This document shows positions 51,760-63,728 of a stretch of DNA of 64,000 nucleotides, piece by piece. The stretch covers positions 2,077,501 to 2,141,500 of the forward strand of contig NZ_CP011120.1 of NCBI RefSeq assembly GCF_001628715.1, read 5' to 3'. This DNA comes from Acetobacter oryzifermentans. Lineage in GTDB: Bacteria > Pseudomonadota > Alphaproteobacteria > Acetobacterales > Acetobacteraceae. The first letter of the stretch is position 1; each line of letters opens with the position of its first letter. The position numbers and the translations under genes were made by a program. The notes beneath the pieces were generated by a model, which made no database searches, was not told where the DNA came from, and was given only the letters and a program-made list of their open reading frames with translations.

Positions 51760-52962
51760 ATGTCCGGCAGTTTCCATGATCTGGGCCTAGATCCAGCATT
51801 ATGCGCACATGCGCAGCAGGCGGGCATGGCTGCCCCTACTCCAGTGCAACAGGCTGCTATTCCTGCCATTCTGGATGGCAAAGATGTATTGGTGCGTGCC
51901 CCCACGGGCACGGGCAAAACGGCAGCCTATACTTTGCCGCTTAGCCAGAAGCTGCTGAAATCTCGCAAGCCACGCTTTGTACTGGTGCTTGTGCCCACGC
52001 GTGAACTGGTTTTGCAGGTAGAAAAAGTTTTTCGCACCTGTTTGGGAGAAAGCAAAAAAGGCCAGAAGCAAACTGCGGTGACCCTTGTGCCACTGTTTGG
52101 CGGATCTGACCGGGCTGAGCAGGAGCATTTTCTTGCGCAAGCAACTGGTCGACGCATTCTGATTGCAACACCGGGCCGCTTGCTGGATTTTGTTTCCAAC
52201 CGGATTTGCGATCTTTCAGAATGCGGATATCTGGTTCTGGATGAAGGCGACCGCCTGTTCTCTCCCGAATTTCAAGAAGATACAGAAACCCTGCTCTCCT
52301 ATCTGCCATCCATGCGGCAAACGTTGGTGCTTTCCGCTACCCAACCCGAAAGTCTTAAAAGCACGCTTTTGAGCCTGCTGCACAAGCCGGTTGAAATCAG
52401 CATTGAACAAGCCCCCCAAAAGCGCGGGCCCATTCGTCAGGCCGCATTGTTTTTAGATCCCTCTCAGAAGCCGGGCTTTATAAAAGAATTTTTTAGCCGT
52501 GCGCCTAAAATGCGCAGTATTATTTTTGTACGCACAAAGGCAGAAGCAGATCAGCTCGCCGCTATTCTTAAAAAAGCACGCCTTGCTGCGGCTCCTTTAC
52601 ATGGGGACATTGCGCAGGATAAACGCACCAGCACAGTTGCCAGCTTTGAATCTGGGCGGCTCTTTATTCTTGTTGCCACAGATGTTGCAGCACGTGGGCT
52701 GGATGTGCCTTCTGTAAAACAGGTCATCAATTACGATGTGCCAGATCAGCCAGAAACCTATCTGCACCGTATTGGCCGCACAGGGCGCGGCGGAGAAAAA
52801 GGGTCTGCTCTTACGTTATGCACAATGGATGATCGTAAAAGCCTACGGCAGATTGAGGTTGGCGCACAGGTGAAATTACGGATTATCAGCGCCGAACAAG
52901 CCCTGCCTGTGGCTAAGCCTCCTCAACCTGTTTCACGCCGTTCAAAATCTGTTCGGCCATAA
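51760..52962 (+). CDS. DEAD-box-family RNA helicase with DEGD motif II
   Basis: A 400-residue SF2 RNA helicase of the RhlE-like type. ATG 51760 has AAGGAGAAAGG upstream. Motifs in order: Q motif and APTGTGKTAAYTLP (I, near residue 45), PTRELVLQVEK (Ia), TPGRLLDF (Ib), VLDEGDRLF (II, DEGD instead of DEAD), LSATQPESL (III), IIFVRTKAEADQLA (IV), VATDVAARGLDVPSV (V) and HRIGRTGRGG (VI). All others are standard. The basic C-terminus (SRRSKSVRP) may bind RNA. The 3' end overlaps the convergent glycosyltransferase gene by 50 bp. Confidence 0.92.
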   Translation: MSGSFHDLGLDPALCAHAQQAGMAAPTPVQQAAIPAILDGKDVLVRAPTGTGKTAAYTLPLSQKLLKSRKPRFVLVLVPTRELVLQVEKVFRTCLGESKKGQKQTAVTLVPLFGGSDRAEQEHFLAQATGRRILIATPGRLLDFVSNRICDLSECGYLVLDEGDRLFSPEFQEDTETLLSYLPSMRQTLVLSATQPESLKSTLLSLLHKPVEISIEQAPQKRGPIRQAALFLDPSQKPGFIKEFFSRAPKMRSIIFVRTKAEADQLAAILKKARLAAAPLHGDIAQDKRTSTVASFESGRLFILVATDVAARGLDVPSVKQVINYDVPDQPETYLHRIGRTGRGGEKGSALTLCTMDDRKSLRQIEVGAQVKLRIISAEQALPVAKPPQPVSRRSKSVRP

Positions 52963-54022
52963 TCTGCCATGCCTGCTCTGCCTTTTGCTTGCCTTGTGCG
53001 TTTGGGGTGGCGGCAGGCTTATCTTTTATAAATTCCGTAAGCGTTACCGCAATGCTCTGGGCTTCTGGCTTGCAGAACAGCACATTAGGTTGTCCTGCAA
53101 ACTGTTCTGCCAGACCACTAACATCTGTTGAAATCACCCAACGTCCGGCAGCAAGGGCTGCGGCACCTACACCACTTTGCGTTGCCTCTCTATAAGGCAA
53201 CACTAGCGCATCTGCCCATGCCAGAAGCTGGCTGACTTTTGTTTCCGGCACCCATCTGTTTTCAATCTGCACATTAGGTAAAGATGCCAACTGCTCCAGC
53301 TCCGCACTATGTGGCCCTTTGCCTGCAACACGGCAGATATAATGGGCTTGTGCATCCATGGCTGTAAGAGCTTGAGCCAGCAGATCCAAACCTTTGTAAG
53401 ACAGCAACCTGCCAAAAAAGAGCAGCCGAACAGGCCCTTTATGCGCAAAAGGTGCACTTTGCTGCCCCTGCGGCGCAACAAACGCAAACGGTGGATGAAA
53501 AGCCACTAGCGCACGCCGCCCACGCATATACCATTGTCGTTCAAGCTGGGCAGCCACATGCCGACTTAATGTAACCGGAACATCAGCAAACAAAATAAGC
53601 AGACGCTGCAAAAACATCTGCCCAACAAAACCATCTCCGGGATGTGCTGCCGCATCATGCACCAGCACTACAACGGGCACGCCAGCTTTACGCAAAGCTG
53701 CAACCATAATCAGATCAAGCGGCCCCGGCATGGCACATATAGCAACATCAGGCTGAACAGTGCGTAACATACGGCCCAATGCGTGCAGCATATATGGAGC
53801 TTGCAACAAACGCATGAAAAAGCTGGAAAGGCTTTTATATGTACGCACTGGTACATCGTTATGCAGATCAGGCTCAGCCTGCAGCACTTCCGCCCCGCAG
53901 GAAAGAGAAAGAACAGCAGACGTGTTGGGTAACGTGTTCAGGGCTTTGGCAAGTTCCGCAGCAATGCGCGGGCCCGCCCCTTTGCGCCCCCACTGCCAGA
54001 TAAATACCCGTATGCCACTCAA
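52913..54022 (-). CDS. Glycosyltransferase family 4-like protein
   Basis: The 369-residue GT-B protein probably transfers a sugar from an activated donor to a cell-surface glycan; acceptor unknown. N-terminal GRKGAGPRIAAELAKAL is followed by VVVLVHDAAAHPGDG; the donor domain begins at VRLLFFGRLLSYKGLDLLAQAL and includes ADALVLPYREATQSGVGAAAL, a GT4-type E-x7 region. It starts at a TTG (54022), supported by AGGA 8 nt upstream and only 15 nt from the previous gene's stop, so it is coupled to that gene. No earlier in-frame ATG fits. Confidence 0.85.
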   Translation of the reverse strand: MSGIRVFIWQWGRKGAGPRIAAELAKALNTLPNTSAVLSLSCGAEVLQAEPDLHNDVPVRTYKSLSSFFMRLLQAPYMLHALGRMLRTVQPDVAICAMPGPLDLIMVAALRKAGVPVVVLVHDAAAHPGDGFVGQMFLQRLLILFADVPVTLSRHVAAQLERQWYMRGRRALVAFHPPFAFVAPQGQQSAPFAHKGPVRLLFFGRLLSYKGLDLLAQALTAMDAQAHYICRVAGKGPHSAELEQLASLPNVQIENRWVPETKVSQLLAWADALVLPYREATQSGVGAAALAAGRWVISTDVSGLAEQFAGQPNVLFCKPEAQSIAVTLTEFIKDKPAATPNAQGKQKAEQAWQIMAEQILNGVKQVEEA

Positions 54023-54037
54023 ACCACTTTTCCTAAT

Positions 54038-55246
54038 CTACTTCTGCAACGCAGCTACGGCGTTCAGTAAAGGGGTGGGGCCAAAAGCCCGCAATGCTGC
54101 CTTACCAGCGGCCTGCCCAAGCTGGCGGCGCTTATTGGCATCATTTGCAAGAGTTTGTAATGCTTCCACTGCACACCCAATATCTGCCTCTGCCCACACA
54201 GCTTGAGGCACCTGATACACGCCCCGCGTATCTGTAGCTGTTACAAGTTTGTAAGAAATTGGCCAACCACAGTCTGATGTCAGAAATTCTGCTGTGGCAG
54301 ACCAATCTGTGGCTATAACAGGACGTTCCAGCAGCATGGCTTCTGCGGGCACCAGCCCAAATCCTTCGCTCCGGTGCAGGGAAAGCACAATATCAACTTG
54401 CTGTGTCATGGCGTACACATCTGGCATTGGCAGCATACGGTTTTCAAAACGGATATTCTGTGCGCCACCCGTAGCGTCCTTCAGGCGTTGCATATCTGCT
54501 GCATAATGATCTGCACCAGATATTTTCATGACCAACAGGCGGTCTTTTCTGTCTCCAAATGCCTGTCGAAATGCCGCTATAGCAGCCAAAGGGTTCTTAC
54601 GTTCAAAGCTGGACGCAAGACTAAAAGAAACCAATACCACCACAGCATCCTCGGGCCACCCAAAAGCCTGACGGTCTAGTTTAGAAGGCTGCGGAGGCAC
54701 ACACGCCAATGGGTAAGGCACAACCTTGACCCGGCCGGGCATAAGAGGTTCCAGCGCCCGTGCGCTAAAGTGGGAAGGAGTCCAGATTTCATGCACACAA
54801 GGTACACCTGCATGCCATTCTGGGGAGACAACCGGCAGTTCCCACACCCAATAACCTACAATGCGCCGCCCGAGCACATGTTTGCGGCCCAAACGCAAAA
54901 GGGCTGTTGGCGTTTGTGGCGCATTTACATGCAGCACCAAAGCCGCTTTTGGATCTGCAAAAACAGAATCCAGCACTACCTTCCCCTGCGATTGCAGCAG
55001 GCCTGCTTCTACACCTTCTGCCTTTACCCCTTGAGAAAGCAGACCACGCAGAAGTAATCTGGCCCCTTCACCCAAGCCAGAACCCCGGCCAAGCTCTCCT
55101 CCAATAATCACGTTTGCATCAGCAACAGGCGTGGGGCTAACCGCTTTAGGGGCAAGCAAAGCAGTAGCCTTGGCCAATAAACGCCGCCTTTGGGCTACAG
55201 GAAACAGACGCCACAAGTGATGGAGAGGATGAAGAGAAGATGTCAC
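54038..55246 (-). CDS. Glycosyltransferase family 4-like protein
   Basis: A 402-residue GT-B glycosyltransferase. The N-terminus is basic (QRRRLLAKATALLAPK) and the acceptor domain starts with VIIGGELGRGSGLGEGARLL, a common opening of this group. The donor domain shows VSFSLASSFERKNPLAAIAAF and the retaining-GT motif HRSEGFGLVPAEAMLLERPV. The start is a GTG at 55246; no better ATG is available. It forms a two-gene unit with the next glycosyltransferase. The 164-nt gap upstream contains an 8-bp hairpin (55316-55341). Confidence 0.86.
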   Translation of the reverse strand: MTSSLHPLHHLWRLFPVAQRRRLLAKATALLAPKAVSPTPVADANVIIGGELGRGSGLGEGARLLLRGLLSQGVKAEGVEAGLLQSQGKVVLDSVFADPKAALVLHVNAPQTPTALLRLGRKHVLGRRIVGYWVWELPVVSPEWHAGVPCVHEIWTPSHFSARALEPLMPGRVKVVPYPLACVPPQPSKLDRQAFGWPEDAVVVLVSFSLASSFERKNPLAAIAAFRQAFGDRKDRLLVMKISGADHYAADMQRLKDATGGAQNIRFENRMLPMPDVYAMTQQVDIVLSLHRSEGFGLVPAEAMLLERPVIATDWSATAEFLTSDCGWPISYKLVTATDTRGVYQVPQAVWAEADIGCAVEALQTLANDANKRRQLGQAAGKAALRAFGPTPLLNAVAALQK

Positions 55247-55315
55247 TCGTACTGTCCGTCACCTGAAAATAAGAAGAAAGTTGAGACAAAGCAGGGATTG
55301 CAGCCCCGCACAACC

Positions 55316-55341
55316 CACCGCATACTTTTGCACATGCGGTG
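55316..55341. promoter_or_regulatory. Inverted repeat between divergent genes
   Basis: CACCGCAT pairs exactly with ATGCGGTG around a 10-nt spacer, roughly midway between the glycosyltransferase start (55246) and the peptidase start (55411). A CTTTTTT tract follows 6 nt later. It could be an operator or a weak plus-strand terminator; nothing else in the gap (55247-55410) is recognisable. Confidence 0.4.
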
Positions 55342-55410
55342 CTGTTCCTTTTTTCATTCCCCCATACACGCCGAAATACCTTCTCCCACTAGATATCTGG
55401 AGAGCGGGGT

Positions 55411-56469
55411 ATGAGTTGTGCATCCAAGCGGCATGTGCGGCCCGATAGCGCATTTCGTTTTCGGGCTGTGTCTGCCTTACTCCCGCCTTCTCCCCCCGCT
55501 TTGCCTGCTGTGTGTATTGAATATCCGCCACCAGACATCAGCCCGTGGATTGCGGGAAACTGCGGTATTCAAGGTGTGCATCATTTTGAAAGCCGCCGCC
55601 CCGGCCCCCATGTGGCTGTTACAGCCCTGATGCATGGCAACGAATACGCTGGAGCCTATGCCCTGCAACAGCTTCTTAGGCTACCATTACGCCCGTTACA
55701 TGGGCGATTAAGCCTGATTTTTCTTAATCTGGCTGCTTATAAAACCTTTAACCCCGCACGCCCCACCTTATCCCGCTTTGTAGAAGAAGACATGAACCGG
55801 TTATGGCAGCCGGAGTTAATTGCCTCGGCGCACACATCTGTCGAAATGCAACGCGTACGCGAAGTGCTGCCTGTGCTGGAAACGGTAGATATTCTTTTAG
55901 ATATCCACACCATGCTCTGGCCAGCACAACCCCTTTTCCTGTGCAGCATGGCGGAAAACAGCCGAGACCTTGCCTACTGCGTATCTGGCGCGCAACCCAA
56001 CCCACCTGCTGTTGTTCAGGATGGTGGACATGAGGATGGATTAAGGCTGATTGATTACACCCGCTTTAATACGCCACATTCATATACGCGTGCTTGCCTA
56101 TTGGAAGCGGGGCAACACTGGCAAAAAGATGCCGCACAGCAAGCGTTGCTCAGCACCCGCCTGTTTCTGGCACAAACCGGCACTCTCCCTTCCGCTCCTA
56201 CATTCGCATCACCTTCAGAACCTGTATGGCAAGCTGTGGTGACAGACTGCGTACGGGCGCTGACATCTCGCTTTGTTTTTGTCCAGCCGTTTGTAAGTGG
56301 CAGCGTTATCCGTAAGGCGGGCACTGTTATTGCTTTTGATGGGCAAGATGAAATTCGTACGCCCTATAATAACTGTATCTTGGTTATGCCCAATTTACGC
56401 CCACGCCGGGGGCATACAGCCGTAAGGCTTGCCAAGCGCCTTAATAACAAAACGGACATGCAAGCCTAA
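55411..56469 (+). CDS. Succinylglutamate desuccinylase/aspartoacylase-family protein
   Basis: A 352-residue zinc carboxypeptidase-like (M14) hydrolase. The zinc site is visible as MHGNEYAG (His-Gly-x-Glu, near residue 74) and the later His in DILLDIHTMLW. NRLWQPE and a final beta-domain (FVSGSVIRKAGTVIAFDGQ) match the AstE/AspA family, which removes acyl groups from amino acids. The exact substrate is unknown. GGAG stands upstream of ATG 55411. The gene ends 40 nt from the convergent glyA. Confidence 0.82.
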   Translation: MSCASKRHVRPDSAFRFRAVSALLPPSPPALPAVCIEYPPPDISPWIAGNCGIQGVHHFESRRPGPHVAVTALMHGNEYAGAYALQQLLRLPLRPLHGRLSLIFLNLAAYKTFNPARPTLSRFVEEDMNRLWQPELIASAHTSVEMQRVREVLPVLETVDILLDIHTMLWPAQPLFLCSMAENSRDLAYCVSGAQPNPPAVVQDGGHEDGLRLIDYTRFNTPHSYTRACLLEAGQHWQKDAAQQALLSTRLFLAQTGTLPSAPTFASPSEPVWQAVVTDCVRALTSRFVFVQPFVSGSVIRKAGTVIAFDGQDEIRTPYNNCILVMPNLRPRRGHTAVRLAKRLNNKTDMQA

Positions 56470-56508
56470 GCCTACATGCCCGTTCTGATACCCTAAAAGG
56501 CGAAGTTA

Positions 56509-57801
56509 TTATGCGCGGCTATAGATAGGAAATTTAGCGCACAGAGCCTTAACGCGTTCATGCACAGCGTTTTCAACTTCGCTGTTACCCTCACCGCCAG
56601 AAGCGGCCAGAGCTGTCAGAACCTCGTCAATCATTTCACCAATCTGGCGGAACTCTTCCTCACGGAAGCCGCGAGCCGTTGCTGCCGGGCTGCCCAAACG
56701 CACACCGGAAGTGATGGCGGGCTTTTCCGGATCAAACGGAATGGCGTTTTTGTTGGCTGTAATACCAGCGCGTTCCAGAGCCTGTTCCGCAGCTTTACCA
56801 GTTACCTTTTTGGGGCGCAGATCAACCAGAAGCAGGTGTGAATCCGTGCCACCTGTTACGATATCAAACCCACGTTCCACCAGAACTTCGGCCAGAACGG
56901 CTGCGTTTTTCTGCACCGCTTTCTGGTATTCCTTAAATTCTGGACGGAGGGCTTCACCAAACGCCACGGCTTTACCGGCAATAACGTGCATCAGCGGGCC
57001 GCCCTGCAAACCGGGGAACACAGCAGAGTTGATCTTTTTAGCCAATGCTTCGTCATTGGTCAGGATCAGACCGCCACGTGGGCCACGCAGGGTTTTATGC
57101 GTGGTGGAGGTTACAATATGCGCGTATTCTAGCGGGTTCGGATACAGGCCAGCAGCCACCAAACCAGCAAAATGCGCCATATCCACCATAAGAAGTGCAC
57201 CAACTTCATCCGCAATGCGGCGGAAGCGGGCAAAATCAATAATACGCGGATATGCAGAGCCACCAGCCACAATAATGGATGGTTTATGCTCACGCGCCAG
57301 CCGTTCCATTTCCTCGTAATCCAGCATGCCGTCCTGCTGACGCACGCCGTACTGCACGGAATTAAACCATTTGCCAGAATAGTTAGGGGCTGCACCGTGG
57401 GTAAGGTGGCCACCAGCGGCAAGGCTCATGCCCAGCACCGTGTCACCCGGTTTGCCCATAGCCATAAAGGCCGCCTGGTTGGCGTTGGCGCCAGAATGCG
57501 GCTGCACGTTGGCAAATGCGGCACCAAACAGGGTTTTCACGCGGTCGATGGCAAGGTTTTCAACCTTATCCACTTCCACACAGCCCCCGTAATAGCGGCG
57601 GCCGGGATAACCTTCGGCATATTTGTTGGTTAGCACGCTGCCCTGAGCCTGAAGCACAGCTTCAGACGCCATGTTCTCACTGGCTATCAGTTCAATGCCT
57701 TCCTGCTGACGCTTCAGCTCGCCTTCAATGGCGGCTGCAACATCCGGATCAGTCTGGGCTAGAGACGCATGGAAAAAGCGATCCAGATCCGTGTGGCTCA
57801 T
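56509..57801 (-). CDS. glyA: Serine hydroxymethyltransferase
   Basis: GlyA is the PLP enzyme that splits serine into glycine and methylene-tetrahydrofolate. The 430-residue protein has [19 protein letters not shown] near the N-terminus, [12 protein letters not shown], the PLP lysine motif [18 protein letters not shown] near residues 225-242, and [15 protein letters not shown] at the end. A GAGGGAAC lies 8 nt before the ATG. It is divergent from an amino acid permease, and the 180-nt gap contains a dyad at 57885-57903. Confidence 0.97.
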   Translation of the reverse strand: MSHTDLDRFFHASLAQTDPDVAAAIEGELKRQQEGIELIASENMASEAVLQAQGSVLTNKYAEGYPGRRYYGGCVEVDKVENLAIDRVKTLFGAAFANVQPHSGANANQAAFMAMGKPGDTVLGMSLAAGGHLTHGAAPNYSGKWFNSVQYGVRQQDGMLDYEEMERLAREHKPSIIVAGGSAYPRIIDFARFRRIADEVGALLMVDMAHFAGLVAAGLYPNPLEYAHIVTSTTHKTLRGPRGGLILTNDEALAKKINSAVFPGLQGGPLMHVIAGKAVAFGEALRPEFKEYQKAVQKNAAVLAEVLVERGFDIVTGGTDSHLLLVDLRPKKVTGKAAEQALERAGITANKNAIPFDPEKPAITSGVRLGSPAATARGFREEEFRQIGEMIDEVLTALAASGGEGNSEVENAVHERVKALCAKFPIYSRA

Positions 57802-57884
57802 TCAGGTGTTCCCTCAAAATCAGACAATATGTTCACCAGCATATTTGCCGGGCGGCAGGCGGTGTCCGTTTGTTACGTTAGAAA

Positions 57885-57903
57885 CACATCTTGCCAGGAT
57901 GTG
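57885..57903. promoter_or_regulatory. Dyad in the glyA-permease gap
   Basis: CACATC and GATGTG flank a 7-nt spacer. The dyad sits between the divergent glyA and permease genes, about 80 bp from either start, a suitable place for a shared operator. I cannot name a cognate regulator. Confidence 0.35.
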
Positions 57904-57981
57904 CTGCTGGCCTGTTTATAGAAAAAAGACCGTTGGAGGCTTCTTACCGCTTTCCGTGCGGCCCGGACAGGAGAAAAATAT

Positions 57982-60584
<2,603 letters not shown>

Positions 60585-60606
60585 GTTGCCAGTCAATATC
60601 ACGGCA

Positions 60607-60638
60607 TATGGGCCAGAGTTTTCTGGCCCATAATTTTG
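60607..60638 (+). terminator. Intrinsic terminator of hemB
   Basis: TATGGGCCAGA pairs exactly with TCTGGCCCATA around a 4-nt loop, followed by ATTTTG. It lies 22 nt after the hemB stop and removes the ATG at 60608 as a plausible start for the next gene. Confidence 0.85.
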
Positions 60639-60658
60639 TTGCGGGATCATTTCTCCCC

Positions 60659-61432
60659 ATGACGTCATCGCAAGACAGGCCGCATTTTTTCTACACCGCG
60701 CCACCCGGTGCCTGTCCGTATCTGCCCAATCGCATTGAGCGTAAAATACTGGTGGATCTTGCAACCCCGGATGCCAACTTCCTACACAGCCGCCTTTCCC
60801 ATGCCGGTTTCAGGCGGAGCCATACCTTGGCTTACGCACCTATTTGCGATGGTTGCTCTGCCTGCATTCCTATTCGTTTGCCTGTCAGAAATCTGACGCC
60901 TCATCGCACACAAAAACGCGCAGTCCGGCGGAATGCTGATCTTATGCGCAGCCTCCTGCCCCCTACCGCCACAGACGAACAATACACACTCTTCCGCAGA
61001 TATCTGGATAGCCGCCATTCCGATGGTGAAATGGCGGGCATGTCCATGCATGATTACCGGATTATGGTGGAAGAAACGCCTGTAGATACGCGACTTGTCG
61101 AATTTCGTGCGCCAGACGCCACCTTAATGGCCGCCAGCCTGATTGATGTTCTGGAAGATGGGCTTTCTGCTGTTTACAGCTTTTATGAGCCTAACTGCCC
61201 TCAGCGTTCTCTCGGCAGTTTTGCCATTCTTTCCTTGGCAGAATTAGCCATGCAGATGGAGTTACCATACCTGTATCTGGGGTATTGGGTGCCGGGCAGC
61301 CCTAAAATGGCTTACAAAGAACGCTTTCAGCCCGCAGAAATTTTGCGCAATGGCACATGGCAGAAGTTGGATCTAAACTATCCCCCCAAAACAGAAAGGG
61401 CCCATCCGTTTCCGGAAGGCCCTCTGTTCTAA
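60659..61432 (+). CDS. bpt: Aspartate/glutamate leucyltransferase Bpt (arginyltransferase family)
   Basis: Bpt transfers leucine from Leu-tRNA to N-terminal Asp or Glu, marking proteins for ClpS/ClpAP. ATG 60659 gives 257 residues beginning MTSSQDRPHFFYTAPPGACP; the in-frame ATG at 60608 is inside the hemB terminator. Signatures: PGACPYLPNRIERKILVDL, CDGCSACIPIR near residue 63, GEMAGMSMHDY, and LYLGYWVPGSPKMAYKERFQ. Length is normal. Whether it prefers Leu- or Arg-tRNA is inferred from the bacterial family. Its 3' end contains the terminator of the convergent parC. Confidence 0.9.
   Translation: MTSSQDRPHFFYTAPPGACPYLPNRIERKILVDLATPDANFLHSRLSHAGFRRSHTLAYAPICDGCSACIPIRLPVRNLTPHRTQKRAVRRNADLMRSLLPPTATDEQYTLFRRYLDSRHSDGEMAGMSMHDYRIMVEETPVDTRLVEFRAPDATLMAASLIDVLEDGLSAVYSFYEPNCPQRSLGSFAILSLAELAMQMELPYLYLGYWVPGSPKMAYKERFQPAEILRNGTWQKLDLNYPPKTERAHPFPEGPLF
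61390..61428 (-). terminator. parC terminator inside the bpt 3' end
   Basis: On the minus strand AACAG-AGGGCC pairs with GGCCCT..CTGTT (a 2-nt bulge), followed by TTTTG. It lies 15 nt after the parC stop and entirely within the last codons of bpt, a shared use of the sequence. Confidence 0.7.
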
Positions 61433-61442
61433 GTGGCAGTGC

Positions 61443-63650
61443 TTAAGGCTTTTTACCCGCCCAAGGTGGCGCAACTTTACCAACAGCCGCGCGGCGGCTA
61501 ACCCAATCTTGCAGATCAGCAAACTGGCGCACACGCGCAGTGCCCGGCCAGTGCAGCCCATCTGCTGCAGTAAACACCACAGCTTGGCGCAACCCTCCTC
61601 CATCCGAGTATTTCTGCAAAGCCACACCAAGGCCGCGCGCCATGACGGGCAACTGCTCCAATGGAAAAATCAGGAACCGCCGGTTATCCCCCACAACGGC
61701 AACATGGTCTCCTTCTGCGGGTACACATATGCGGGCAAATTCGCCTTCCTTCAGGTTCAGCACCTGTCGGCCCGATCGTTTTTCCGCCACCAAGGCTTCT
61801 TCTTCCACCAGCATGCCACGCCCAGCGCTTGAAGCCACCAAGCGGCGTTTGCCATCTTCTATCGGGAAAACAGCCAGAAGGTCTTCATCGTTGGAAAGGT
61901 CAATCAACAGGCGAATAGGTTGCCCATCCCCGCGGCCTCGCGGTAGATCGGCCCCTTTTACGGTATAGGCTCGCCCATCTGTTGCAAAGAAGCAGAGCCT
62001 ATCTGATGTCTGGCAAGGAATAGCCAGCTTGAGAGCATCCCCTTCCTTAAACTTTTGATTTTCCAGATCAACATTATGGCCTTTAACCGCACGCACCCAT
62101 CCTTTTTGAGAAAGGATCATGGTGAGTGGTTCGCGCTCAACTTCTTCCACCACGGAAATATCAACAGGCTTGGGCGCAGAAAGGATAGTGCTTCTACGCT
62201 CACCCCAACGACCTTTCCCGAAAGCTTTGATCATGGTTGTTAATTCGCGCTCGATCGTTTTCCAGCGCTGTTTTTCACTATCAAGCAATGCCATTAATGC
62301 TGCTTGCTCGGCAGAAAGAGCATCATGCTCCTTGCGGATTTCCATCTCCTCAAGGCGCCGCAAACTCCGCAGGCGCATGTTGAGCACGGATTCTGCTTGC
62401 AAATCTGTTAGCTTGAACGTGGCTATCAGGCTGACCTTGGCATCATCCTCTTCCCGAATAATGCGAATAACCTCATCCAGGTTAAGATAAACAGCAAGGA
62501 AACCCGAAAGAATTTCCAGCCGCCGTTCCACCGCTGTCAATCTATGGCGGCTTCGGCGTTCCAGCACTTCATGCCGATGGTTCAACCAAGCCTGAATAAC
62601 TTGCTTAAGCCCCATCACACCGGGTGAACGATCCGCCCCCAGCACATTCATGTTCAGGCCAAAGCGACTTTCCAGCGGTGTGGCGCGAAACAATGTTTCC
62701 ATCAGCACTTCTGGTTCTATACCGCGTGTTTTGGGCTCCAGAATCAGACGAATTTCATCCGTACTTTCATCACGGATATCCCCTAGCAGAGGCAGTTTTT
62801 TCTGATCCAGCAAATCAGCAATCTGCTCAATCAGGCGAGATTTCTGCACCTGATACGGAATTTGCGTAACCACAATATGCCACGTACTAAAACGGCCCTG
62901 TTCGACCTCCCACCGCGCACGCATTCTAAAGCTGCCACGGCCTGTTTCGTACGCCTGCAAAATAGCATCCGAATCTTCCACAATCAGGCCACCGGTGGGA
63001 AAATCCGGCCCCGGCATAAGCTCTAGCAGCTCCTGCGTAGTGGCAGAGGGTTTACGCACCAACAAAGCAGCCGCAGCGCAAACTTCTGCTGCATTATGAG
63101 GGGGAATACTGGTGGCCATACCCACAGCAATACCTGCCGCACCATTGGCAAGCAGATTGGGGAAAGCCGATGGAAGAACAACAGGTTCCTGCTCCTCACC
63201 ATCATAGGTGGGGCGAAAATCTACGGCATCATCTTCAATGCCGTCCAACAGGGCCACGGCAACTTCTGTCAGGCGAGCTTCCGTGTACCGCATGGCGGCC
63301 GGGTTATCACCATCAACAGAACCAAAATTCCCCTGCCCTTCTACCAGCGGGTAACGTGCGGCAAAATCCTGCGCCAGCCGCACCAGCGCTTCGTAAACAG
63401 AGGCATCACCGTGAGGGTGGAACTTACCAATAACATCACCCACCACACGGGCGCATTTTTTAAAACCAGAAGCCGGATCTAGCCGGAGCTGATGCATGGC
63501 ATAAACCAAGCGCCGATGCACCGGCTTAAGCCCATCCCGCACATCCGGCAAAGAGCGGGACATGATGGTGGAAAGCGCATAGGCCAGATAACGCTCACTC
63601 AGCGCCTCTGCCAGTTTTGTTTCCTCAATATGTCCTGCGGTTTCGCTCAT
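61443..63650 (-). CDS. parC: DNA topoisomerase IV subunit A
   Basis: ParC cleaves and rejoins DNA to decatenate daughter chromosomes with ParE. The 735-residue protein has the type IIA start [30 protein letters not shown], the breakage-reunion tyrosine in [12 protein letters not shown] (Tyr122) and a C-terminal set of beta-pinwheel repeats. In the quinolone-determining region the sequence is [14 protein letters not shown]: Ala83 stands where many enterobacterial enzymes have a quinolone-contacting Ser. AGGGA precedes the ATG at 63650. Confidence 0.95.
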   Translation of the reverse strand: MSETAGHIEETKLAEALSERYLAYALSTIMSRSLPDVRDGLKPVHRRLVYAMHQLRLDPASGFKKCARVVGDVIGKFHPHGDASVYEALVRLAQDFAARYPLVEGQGNFGSVDGDNPAAMRYTEARLTEVAVALLDGIEDDAVDFRPTYDGEEQEPVVLPSAFPNLLANGAAGIAVGMATSIPPHNAAEVCAAAALLVRKPSATTQELLELMPGPDFPTGGLIVEDSDAILQAYETGRGSFRMRARWEVEQGRFSTWHIVVTQIPYQVQKSRLIEQIADLLDQKKLPLLGDIRDESTDEIRLILEPKTRGIEPEVLMETLFRATPLESRFGLNMNVLGADRSPGVMGLKQVIQAWLNHRHEVLERRSRHRLTAVERRLEILSGFLAVYLNLDEVIRIIREEDDAKVSLIATFKLTDLQAESVLNMRLRSLRRLEEMEIRKEHDALSAEQAALMALLDSEKQRWKTIERELTTMIKAFGKGRWGERRSTILSAPKPVDISVVEEVEREPLTMILSQKGWVRAVKGHNVDLENQKFKEGDALKLAIPCQTSDRLCFFATDGRAYTVKGADLPRGRGDGQPIRLLIDLSNDEDLLAVFPIEDGKRRLVASSAGRGMLVEEEALVAEKRSGRQVLNLKEGEFARICVPAEGDHVAVVGDNRRFLIFPLEQLPVMARGLGVALQKYSDGGGLRQAVVFTAADGLHWPGTARVRQFADLQDWVSRRAAVGKVAPPWAGKKP

Positions 63651-63728
63651 CTGCCATCCCTGGAAAGCTGTGCATGATCCATTAAAAACAAGACATACAG
63701 CCCTCGTATCGGTTGTGCCAGTCTTGCG

